A stretch of 64,000 nt of DNA from Bilabrum cf. latius (taxonomy: Eukaryota > Bigyra: Bicosoecida > Bigyra > Bicosoecida). Shown here in pieces: positions 35,717 to 46,300 of the stretch (positions are counted from its first letter, which is position 1; every line of letters starts with the position of its first letter). The position numbers were made by a program, and so were the translations under genes. Location: the NCBI GenBank assembly GCA_965178125.1, contig OZ237750.1:310001-374000 (forward strand), given 5' to 3'. Under the pieces are notes generated by a model. It was given only the letters and a program-made list of their open reading frames with translations. It was not told the DNA's origin and did no database searches.

Positions 35717-37606
35717 ATGGGTCAACGGGCTTCAAAGACTGCGTCAAAATTAGGCAAAGCTGCGGAAAAGTTTAGGGAAGGCGGAAAGCAGCTGAAATCC
35801 AAGAAGCCTGTCGACTTGTAGGAAGCGTAGTTGTCACTGCAAGAAATTAAATATGTTGAGATGATGCGTTCTGCTGATATTGATGATGCGAATCCGCGAC
35901 ATATTCGAAGTAAGTGCCGCTGCAAGTACTTGACGTGGTTGCAGCCACATGTGTTTTAGGTGCCAGACTGCTCACCGCCTCCGTGATTACCTCTCGCAGG
36001 GCAATCTAGTGAAGAGTTCCATGCAAAAGATGATGCATTGGTGCAACGCTTCGAAGAGATCTCGGAGCAAGCCGCAATCCAATCGCAGCGTTTAGCTATC
36101 CACGATTCGTTCTATCGGACGTATGAGTTGCTAAACAACGTGAGCCTTCACCACTCGCCCTGAAACATGCGCGCCTTTAAGCCATCAGCGAAGTTTCACC
36201 CCGGCCACGAGGCTGCCCGCGACCACATTCTCCCGTGCTCGCAGAACCCCGACCTGTTGGACAAGCCAGAGTACCGCAAGTACTCTGCAAAAGCTCAAAT
36301 TGTCGCAGACTATGCCCGAATGCTGCCCCCATCATCGCATGGTTTCGAAGGCTAGCCGGTAGGGATGCTAACTCCCCTGCCAAGGGGAGCGCAGGCGAGA
36401 TACGAGACACCTGGCCTCACCCTGCCTACCCTCGAGCAGGTGATCGAGGAGCAGAAATTCGAGAAGGAACAGGCACTCACTCGGCTCAAGCAGCTCAAGT
36501 ACGAGGAGCGGAAGCGGCTGGCGGCGCCGAGCAGCCCTACTGCCCCTGCCTCCAGTGCTGCAACGGGAGACGGTATCAGCCGTGCTGCTGGTTCAGGTGC
36601 AGGTGCGGACGATGGGCAGTCAGAGCTGAGCAATTCCGAATCGGATGGCCCTGGCACGAGCGATGGAGAAGGTGCGAGTGCCCCGCCTGCCACTCCTGCA
36701 GGCGATTCATCTAGCTCCACACTCGCACAAGACGCCGGTGGTGACCCTCCACGCCTCGATGCCGAAGATGCTGATGCCACAGAGCCCAAAGCGATCACCG
36801 AGTACGAGCGAGCCCTTGCCATCAAGGAGCTAGAGGCTCAGGACGAGAAGGAGATCACAGTCAGCAACAGATATGTCAGCCAGCACCTGCGGCCTGCCAC
36901 CGTCAAAGGCACCCTCAAGATTCCGTTCGGGGAGGCCGACCAGCTGGACATTTACTACGAAGAGAAACTCGGGATTGAGCTGCCCGCGATCCGGTTTGGA
37001 AGGGACGTGGCAGAGCGCGGCGGCGCCCCTCCCCCCGTACCCAAGGAGTACGGCGCTTTGGATCACCTCCCAGAGCCTTTCGGCATCACGGAGAGCCCGA
37101 ACGAGTTCTTTCCCATGAGACCACCGGATGTGGGTCCCGGTGACTAGCTGCTGTACGGAGGCATCAATGAGGAGCTTCTTCTGGAGCAGGGCCAGCTCTT
37201 TGAGGTCTTCAGGAAGCACCGGAGCGATCCAGAGCACTACACTGCGGACAGGCTGGCACTCGAGTATGACGCCCCCAAGGAGTGGATCAGGCTGCTGCTA
37301 GAGTACACCACTGCTCCCGTCTTCGTGAGGCACGAAGACGATCAGACGTACGGAGTGTGGGAGGTGGTGGACGGGGCGATGACTGAGAGGGAGAGGCAAC
37401 AAGTGGTGCTGGAGAGGAGGCAGGTGCGGGCGGCCGCTGATGCCGAGGAAGAGCAGCTCAGGCTCGAAGCAGCCGCGGGTAGGGACACGTTTGCCCTGCT
37501 AGAGGACGCCAGGAGCGGCGCAGCCGGCCAGGCAGGAGGAAGCGGGGACGATTCTGGTGCTGGTGCGAAGGGACCTAGGATTGGCCAGGACCGTCGGGGC
37601 CACTGA
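35717..37606 (+). CDS. Unknown protein with probable N-myristoylation signal
   Basis: Exons: 35717-35909, 36000-36139, 36182-37606 (585 residues). The introns have GTAAGT...CTCGCAG and GTGAGC...TTTAAG; the second is only 42 nt, and all phases close. UAGs lie at 35819, 35828, 36353 and 37145; the stop is UGA. It starts MGQRASKTASKLGK, with Gly2, Ser6 and downstream Lys that fit N-myristoylation. A helical, charged body follows, with AKFHPGHEAARDHI, TLEQVIEEQKFEKE, an acidic Ser/Ala-rich linker, and a C-terminal part containing YTADRLALEYDAPKEWIRLL, a helix-turn-helix-like sequence, then a Glu/Ala-rich coil. I do not recognise the family. Confidence 0.65.
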
Positions 37607-37859
37607 GGGAGATCTTGAATGCACAGAAGCACGCATGGCATAGCAGTTATGGCTATTATATTGGTTCAAGTCGCGCAAGGGCCTGCCTATCTCATTTGTC
37701 TTGCATCAGCTTCGGCCATTTTCCGGCGGCAGGGGCACCAATAGCTTGTCTTCCATCTTCGAGGCGGGTGTCAGTATTGGTCTATGTCTAGCCGATACAT
37801 CTTCTGCGTATATATACATAAAGAACAATTGGGGGGTCACCTTGCTTCCAGCGCGCGAC

Positions 37860-38183
37860 TCAGCCAACCATCGCCGGAATACTGTCCTCACCGGGATCGC
37901 GTGTGTATGAAATCTTGGTGTAGAACACCCAAAACAAAAAACCGAGACCAAAAACAGTAATAAATGACCCAATATGCTCGCTCATTAGAGCCCAGCGCTC
38001 CATGTCGCTTGCCTTCTCGTGAATCGGGGGCAGGTGAGCACCGGGCACCTTCGGCAACTCTCTCTGGAAGTCGAGCTCCCCAGAAGGCTTCGATGGTACC
38101 ATATCACCCTTGCTTGACAAACGTCTACATAGCTTATTACATTTGCGTGCAAGCCTGGACTAACTTCGTATTCTAGCCAGCAT
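37860..38183 (-). CDS. Small single-pass mitochondrial membrane protein
   Basis: 107 residues, ATG 38183 to UGA 37860-37862, with one UAG at 38160-38162. The N-terminus reads MLARIRS-UAG-SRLARKCNK, followed by LCRRLSSKGD, a strongly basic Arg/Ser presequence interrupted by the UAG. One transmembrane segment follows (GSFITVFGLGFLFWVFYTKI), with a short acidic tail. Size and topology fit a minor subunit of a respiratory complex, but I do not recognise which one. Under the standard code the gene would lose its presequence. Confidence 0.65.
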
Positions 38184-38295
38184 TTTTTGGCCAAAGTAAC
38201 CACGTCGATGTCTGCACCGCGTTTTCCGGTTTGCTGTCGTGCAGCACTGCAGCCACGTGGAACTCAACACCAAATCACGTGGCTGCTGCACGATA

Positions 38296-39854
38296 ATGGC
38301 GTCCATCGAATCAGATAAAGAATCTAAAGCTCTAAGCCAGGATCGGGCAGGATCGGATGATGATGAAAGCATCAAGGTGATCGGCAAAGACGGCCAGCCG
38401 GACGAAACTCTACACAACGGCATGGTCGTCCTTTTCAGAGACAGGGACAGGGATGAAAGCAGGCCATATCCGAATTCAGGCGATTGGGTTGGTCTGGCTC
38501 TTAAAATTCGCGTCACCAAATCTAAGGTTGGGCTTCGCGCGACCAAGGCAGGCATCGACGACAAAAATGTTATCGCTGCTTCGGCAGCAATCGATGGCGG
38601 ACCTATCCCAAATCTGCACTGGATCAAGACTGGACAAAAAGGTGCGGATCTAGCATCTCTCGCATCGGCTGCGTGCAAGATGAAGCTCGGGGAAGTTGCC
38701 ATCGTTGGATCCCGAGCTCTTTACCTTAGCCCGCTTGTAGATGCTAGTGGCAAGCACAAAGGCAAGTGTAGCATCGACGATGACGTGACGGTTGTTGTTC
38801 GTCTTGTAGCAATTCGTCGCAAGCTACCGCCAACTTCGAACGTGCCTGCAGCTAGACGAGTGAGTACCAGTGGCAGTGGTACAGGTAATACCTCGCGGGA
38901 TGCCGAGATAATTCTGTAGCGATGCTGCGTTCATTTTGCGCCTCCTTTGTTTGCTGCAATGTTACCCTTGCAACGCAGCTTGAGATAGCAAATGATGCTC
39001 GAAAGGATGGAAACGGTTACTTCAAAGCAGGTGACTGGGTGCGGGCGGGGCAGCTGTACCACGAAGCACTTGCTTACGCGGAAAGTGCTCGCCTGCGCGC
39101 CAAGGGATTGACACAGGACGCGCAGAGCGCCAAACAATCAAATGAAGCAAACCCCTCTGGTTCTATTGGAAAGGACAATGAAGCCGAGCACGATTCGGAT
39201 GACAGTGATAGCGATACCGCGCGTGGAGACACCAAGGGGAGCGAGGAAGCCGCCGGTGGTGGTGCCGCCGGTTCGGCTGCAGCAGCTGCAGATACACCCA
39301 CATCAGCTCCACACGCTGATAGTCATAGAATCGACGAGGATTTTCTCAGAAAGTGCACGGAGCAGACGGGTGCGCTGTGGAGCAACCTCAGCCTGGTGTG
39401 CCTGAAGAGGGGCAAGCCCATGCAAGCGGAGTCCAACGCCAGCCGAGCGATCAACTACAGCGGCCCGCATCGTCCCAAGGCGTACTACCGCAGGGCACTC
39501 GCGAGGCGCGAGGTAGGTAAAGAGGAAGCTGCCCTGGATGATGTGAGGGGCGGGCTTGCCATCACCCAGGACCAGGTCCAGAGGGCCGCGCTCCATGCCG
39601 TCATGAAAGACATCCTCGACCGGAGAACCAGCGAGCGAAGAAACAGGAAAAACATGGCAAAGAGAATGTTCGGGCTGGACGAAGAAAGCAAGCAGGCAGC
39701 GAAGGAGGGCAAGCGAAGGAGGGGGCTGTACGAGGACTAGTACGGGCCACCGGCAGCGCCGTGGTCTTTGGACTGGTGCATGGAGAAGCTGGATCAAGCG
39801 GGTGCCAAGTGCTGGAGGTCTATTGAATATGTCTGTTGCTGTCGATGCTTGTAA
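38296..39854 (+). CDS. FKBP-like domain plus TPR co-chaperone with Cys-rich tail
   Basis: Exons: 38296-38859 and 38979-39854 (479 residues). The intron has GTGAGT and AACGCAG, joining in phase 0. The start has a good Kozak context. The N-terminal half resembles a divergent FKBP fold (ETLHNGMVVLFRD, KMKLGEVAIVGSRALYLSP, DDDVTVVVRLVAI) with poor conservation of rotamase residues. Three TPR-like helix pairs follow (ARKDGNGYFKAGDWVRAGQL, LWSNLSLVCLKRGKPMQAES, AYYRRALARREVGKEEAALD) and a basic helix. UAG at 39738 is followed by 37 more codons ending in CCCRCL, then UAA-UGA in tandem. FKBP-TPR proteins are usually Hsp90 co-chaperones. Confidence 0.78.
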
Positions 39855-40314
39855 TGACGCACAGACCACTGATTTTTGGGCGGGGTTCGGCCCTGAAGGT
39901 CCTTCTGCTGCTCGTGCAGTTCAGTGCTCCGAATCCATCCGTTGGGGCTCACGATAAAACCAAAATACACTCGATCCTCTTTAAACTATGGAGCAACACC
40001 GTAGTGCCAGGGGTCGCTTGGCCCCAAAAGTTCGTCAGTCACAAAAATCGCATGATAAAAATGTCTTTTCCACCGTGCTGCGCGGCGCTGTGGGCACCAC
40101 GGGAATCCTGAGTCCGAAACCTCCAACCGCGACAAGCAGGGTTATTGGGTAGTCGCCAAGGCTGCAAAGTCGCTTAGAATAGCATGTTCGAACGCAGCAC
40201 GCCAGCACGCAAGATTCAAAGAATGATCTGATCGGCCTACGTCAAACGCTTCATAGCGCTGCAACAAGGGCAGGTTCTACTGAATCGGATCGCGGCCTCG
40301 GTTCGAAATCTTGT
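39855..40314. other. Intergenic
   Basis: About 460 bp between two plus-strand genes, moderately AT-rich. A T-loop-like GGTTCGAAATC at about 40300 has no matching stem, so no tRNA is called. Confidence 0.5.
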
Positions 40315-43300
40315 ATGGCACCATCTATTCGACTTTTGGTTCATTCTGCATCAATGCGTGCGGATGCAGACGAAGCAGTGCTGCATCGAGCTGCGGGCGT
40401 GGAGCAAAGGCTCGCAGCCGCGAGGTCGAGCATCCTCGCATCACCAGTGATCGCGACTCAAACAGTGCTTCGAGAGGCAGAACGAATACTTTAGCACGAT
40501 GTCAATCCACCTAGCGCCCCTCGACGATCCACAACGTCGCCAGCTCGCCATCGAACCGAGCTTCCATCGGTCGCAAGGCAAGCAGTTGCAGCGTCGCCCA
40601 CTCCACTGCAGGCGGTCGCAGCCTTGCACATTTTGTACCGGATCGTTACGGGAGAAGGCAGCTCCGAGCTGCTTGGTAGACCTGAAATCGCTCCCCAATC
40701 TGCAAGAAGGTTCCATTCAGGTGCAGCAGGTGAGGAGAAGACATGGCTGCCAGAGAGCCATCGGGGTCCACTGCCTCGCCTGCACCCGAGCAGAAGAGTA
40801 GGCAGAGTGGAAGAGCCTTTCAGCACAGGAGGTGTGTCTCATGGTGTGGGTTCGACCCAAAGCCGCGACAATCTCCCCGGCACTGCCAGTGGTCTGCAAC
40901 GGCAACACCTTGCTCACGAAGGTTCGTCGCTGGGGGGTATCGTTGACGTCCGATCCTCTGCTGGTCTTGATGATGAGCTGCGAAGCGACGACGGCGGTAC
41001 CAGGCTGGGTGACGACTCCATCGACGAAGATCTGACGTCAGTTTCCTTCGGCAGCACAGCGAAGATGTTGAGAGGCCACGGGGCTGGGGCCGGCGCCCAC
41101 CAGCAGCAAGGCGTGGAGACAGCTGGCAGAGCCTCTCAGCGCAGCCGGCCGTTCGGGGCTGCACCATCGCGGGCCGCGGCAGTGCGATGCCTACGCGTGC
41201 TAGAGCGGTGCATGTTTATGCCACCGTCCATAGCAAGGCCGAGCGATCCTCTTGGACACATGTTTGGTGCCACCGAAGGGGTTCAAGTTGCAAGCGACAC
41301 AGGGCATAGAGGAGGGCGAGCAGCCGATCATGAGGACCCAACCGAGTGGCAATCGGCGTGCCATGACGCTCTGGAACTGTATCGCAAGCGAAGAACATTC
41401 ATGGAGGGCTGGGCAGGTGCAACCAAGTCGCGCGCCGCCATGCGTGAGAGGGTCGCCCAGCTGGAGCAAGAGCTCGCCAATGTGAAGAAGGAGTACAAGG
41501 TCAAGCTGGGCAGGAGGAGCCGGCAGCTGTTTCGGGTATCTGCGCAGCACGCCCTACTGTAGAAACGCCGCCAGGACACCATGACGAGGGCGATGCTCGC
41601 GCCCAAGTCAAAGCTGCAGAAGCAGTTCGCCGGCATGGGTGTGATGCAGCAGCAGCAGACCCTCGGCGCGCTCATGCGGTCCCTCCGTGGGGGTTGCAGG
41701 GCTGTCCCTATCATGAAGCTCATGCTGGCGCTGCCTCGCTCCTAGAGACTTGTCCTTTTCCATGGGATTGGCTGCTGGCTGCGCGTGGGTGACAAGGCCT
41801 TCAAGGCGGCCCTGCGCGCTGACTTCGACTCGAGCAGGGAGATGAAAGCCAGGAGCAGGCTGCTGACAGAGTCCAAAACCAGGTCCTTGAGCGAAGCCAA
41901 CGATCATTCCAGTGCCGCTGTAGCTCGCATAGCCGGCGACAGCGTTCAGAGCACGGGAGATGCGCACGTCCGTGATGAGAAGCAAGCAGACGATGCTGTG
42001 CCCGTTGACAGCAGTGGGGAGGCAGCACTGCGTGAGAAGGAAGAGATCGCCGTGATGAACATCGAGTACCTGATGCAGCTGGCGCAGGGAACAGGCACCG
42101 GTCGGCTAGATCGGATCAAACAGGAGGCATCGACGGGCGCGTCCGGAATGGAGGACGCGGCCACGGGACTGAGGCAGCTGGTGGCATCTCGGTTCAAGCC
42201 GGCGGCCAGGGAAGTGGAGCCAACGCACGGTGGAAACCTTCGACAGTATACCAAAGGTGCGCGCAACTTTGCGGCTGAAAGTACGCCGGGCTCCACGGAA
42301 GTTGGCGAGATGCAATCAACGAAGCAAACGGCCAGGGCCAATCCCATGTCGGCGCAAGGCGTGCACAACCCCACCCCAGAAGCAGCCAAGGAGGCCTTTG
42401 ACCTCGTGAGTGGATCCCGTAATGCTCATACCCCGAGTGACCGCGGCATGGGCAGCGGGGTCCTCGTCAAGCGCAAGGCAGCAGCAGGGCCGTACGCGAA
42501 GCAGGGCAGGCGGGGAAGCCTTGACGTGCTGGGTATACTGAGAGCGGGTACCTCAGCGGGCGAAAAGATCCGGCAGTCGTCCTCTTCCACCATGCCATTT
42601 GTTCTCCGGGGGCTGATGCTGCTAGATGCAGCCAGCCCGCTGGTAGACGAGGCAAGGGCAGTGTCGGGCGAGATGGCCCTTCGGATCAAGCTGGCGGATG
42701 TGCTCGAGGATGACGACAACAGCCGGTTGGCATGGGCTCACCGGCAACTGTCAGAGCATAGGGACTATCTTAAAGCAATGGAGCTCTCCAGGATGGCAGG
42801 CCAGTACGACCGGTCATAGGCTAGGGGCGCGCTCCGGCTGCGACCACCTGCCAGCACTAAGGAGGAAATCGCGCGGGTGCTGGCGATGGCAGGGGAGGCG
42901 GACGCGGCTCATGACCTGAGGAGGACCCCACAGCGCGGCAAAGGCAGGACTCGAGAGGCCCGGTCACAGGTAGAGATGGACACGGTGGATGAGAGTCTTT
43001 CCGGGCAGCAGAGTGCAAGGGCAAGGGCGCTCCTCCAGGTGAAGCAAAGGCTACGCGGGCTAGAGAAGCAGCTGCAAGAGTCTGACTAGCGGAAGCAGAA
43101 GCGGCGACTTGGGGCGGCATCGCTGGAAGAGGACGAAATGGCCGTCGTTGAGAGGCGCGAGTATCTCTCCGATGATTCCATCGTCCGCGATGTTTTAAAG
43201 GTTTGCGCAGATGCGGGTGCGCTGCGGAACGATCTGCAGGACGAGAGAGAGAAGCGAAGGGGTCTCGAACGACGCGTGCTGGCGCTGGGGATGCGATTGG

Positions 43301-46300
43301 CCGCAGTCCAGTCCACGCTTGAGACGTAGACGAAGGTTGCGCGGGAGCAGGGTCTCATCGACATGTGGAGCCTTCGTCGAGGCAGACAGCTCCTGCTCGG
43401 GCGGCACCCAGGCAGCCCTGGATTCAGGGATGGCCCGGGGACTGTGGGACTCATGCTGGCGCTGCTGCAGCGAGCCGAGAATTGGGGCATGGCCGGGGGT
43501 CGCCTGGGCTACGCGGCTGCTGGGATCCGCACCCCAAGTACTGCCAGACAGCGCGAGCTAGACGACTTGTACAGCTCCCCCGAGCAGATCCAGAGGCGGA
43601 CGCAGGCAGTCTCCAGGGCTTGGCTTCGGTCGTTTCGCCTGGGACTATCTATGGTAGGCGGGGGCAGCGCAGGGGCCAATGGAGGCCGGGCCCTCAGCAG
43701 CTGTATTCGTAGCTTGGTTGGCGCAACAGTCGCTGGCATGCGTGCCGAGTCCTTGCAGCGCCTTCCCATTTTCGGTGCAAGCGGGTTTGCGGCTCGGCTG
43801 CTGTGGCTGAAGGCATGCTCCCTCCCGCTTGCAGACATCGCACGGAACTATCCAATGTCTACCAGAGGCCGCACTCCCTCGAGATCTGCAGCGAGAAACA
43901 GAGGCTTCTCATTTGCTGCAGATGCAGACTCGAGCATTGGAATTAACACGCCGGTTGCATCTGCCCAGGTAGCAGCCGGACAGCAGCCCAGCGGCAATGC
44001 GCTCGAAATCATCACGATGGGCGGCACGGCAGCCGGGTCCATTGCATGGTCCAATCACTTCGAGGGCGAGCGCGTGCAGAGACACGAGAGTGTCCGAGGG
44101 GCACACGCCGCTATGCTGCAGCTCGTGGCACCCACGCAGCAGCTGGTGCAGAGAGCAGCGCTCGAGGAGGCGGGTCTGGTGCAACCCAGTGTGTTGGTAA
44201 ACAATGGCACTGCAACACCCTCCAGCGCTCGATTCAATTCCAGCAAGGTGGTTTGGAAAGATCAGGGCGGTGGAAACTAGGATTCCGAAGCTGCAACCGG
44301 CATTGAGCGAAGGCGTGCGCGACCAGACCAGGCAAGTCCACTGCTGCAGCGGCTGCGGGCAAAGAGGCAGCACTTGACCGGACAGCGGATGCTTGCCGAT
44401 GCTTAGGAGCAGTAGGAGCAAAATTCAGCAGCGAGGGGTTCCTTGTCTGCCCGATCCTCCAGTCGGGGCAGGAAGGGTGGCCTTGCTCGTCTTGCCATCA
44501 AGCACGGTGCCTCGGAGGAACCGACTGGGGCCAAGAAGCTCTCTGGCCTAAAGATTGCGGCTGCCAACGATCAGGAAGCTTACGCCGCGGAGACTATGCC
44601 CTCTCTGCTTCAATGGGCATCGCGGGCACAGGGATAGGCCGGCTGGTACCAGGCGGGCTTGCCGCCCGCTCTGGGACTCTCAGGTGAAATGCCCTCCAAT
44701 GCAAGCGGGTCGAGCGCAGCTCAGTCAAGTGCAGCACTTGCAGGTGCGTCAGCTGCTGACAATCCTATTGTGGATCCGTTCAGGGGAGCCTTAGTCCGAG
44801 CCATGAGCAACCCCGGATCGTACGCTCCACCTCATGACGCGTTCGAGAGTATCTAGCCCGGATGGCTGTCTCTCTCCACCGTCACCGTGTTGCTGAACCC
44901 TTCCATGCTGCTAGACAGCGTGAGGAAAGGGGCTGTCTAGCGCGCTGTGGACAAGGGTCGTCTAGACAAGGCCCACGCACGCAGCATGCACTAGCCCGGG
45001 AGCGTGACGGAGCGAATCTCTGGCGTTCGAGACCATAGCGGTGGGAGGGATGCAGATGGAATTGACGTGACTGCTAGACCAAGCAGAGAAAGAGGGCAAG
45101 TACCAGCACCGTCGACAGCCAACCGGCGTGGCAGTATCGTGCGCAGCATCCTCAAGCACCACGAGGCCCAGGCCCAAAGAAACGCGCAGAAGAAAGGCAG
45201 AAGGGGCAGCGTCGCAGAGGGCGGTCAGGCCGCGGTTGCGGCACAGATTGGGCGCCGCGGCTCGCTGTCGCTGCTTCCTGAGATCGATCGCGTTGCAGGG
45301 ACCGCGCTGGAGGAGCTCCTGGCTGTGGTTCCCAAGCTGACTTCAGATGAGGCAGCCGTGTATCGGAGGAGCGCGACGGCTGCCGCATTGCGTCGGATGG
45401 ACAGGACGATCGCGTGGCAGGCCGCAAGGCGCAAGCTCGCAAGGACAAGACTGGACGCGCTGGGCGGGGAGGGCCTAGTGCCCGCACAAGTGGCGGAGTG
45501 TATCGGCGATATCCTGAGGCGGGGTGCCTTCCAGGGGTATCAAGACGGAACAGACGCGCTCACTGCACTTGATGCTTTCAAACAGGCTCAGGGGCGCGAG
45601 ACTGCAGAGCAAGAAGCAGCAGCGCTTCTGAAGCAGCAGGCAGGATAGAAGGGCGCCAGCCGCACTGCTGAGGCCTTGGGAGCTAGGCCAGCCGCACACA
45701 GGACAGCCGGCGATGACCTGGCCGAGCGCGCAAGGGCGCGATCTCTCAAGCTTCTGAGCAAGGTGGAAGAGGCAAGGGCAAGGATACACCCCTTGTCCAT
45801 TGCCATGGGCATGGCCAGAGTCGTCCTGCAGGCATATCTAGAAATGCCGCACGATGCAGTCTTCGCGAAGCAGCTTCACCAGGCTACCGTACCAACATCC
45901 GAGTCCGATCAGTTCAGGGGCGTTGTCAATGCAATTCAGGCCGTTGATGACGGGAGCACCAGTCCTGCTGCTGCTGGTGCTGGTGCTACTCTTGCAGGCG
46001 TCTGGCGAGCAGATGCTATCCCTAGTGAGCTGGCTGATGCGTCGCCTGATGCTCCCCAGCCCAAGTCGCCGCCTAGGAGGGGCCGTAGCCCCAAGCGAGC
46101 AAGCAGTGCAGCTGATGCACACGAGCACGACTCGCACGATCGCCTCCAAGACATCGAAACGGAAGTGCTGCAGCACTGTCTCCCAGACATGCAGATAGGA
46201 GAAGGGAAGGGAGGTGCAGCACAGCCGGCCTCATCCAAGAAGAAGCGCAAGAGATCTGGCGCCAAAACAGGGTTAGTTCAAGCAGCGTTTGCATCTTTCT

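Noticed and set aside
40290-40320. tRNA gene suggested by a GGTTCGAAATC T-loop-like sequence
   Set aside because: The flanking bases do not pair as a T-stem and no D-arm or acceptor stem is visible. I found no convincing tRNA, including a suppressor tRNA-Gln, in the window.
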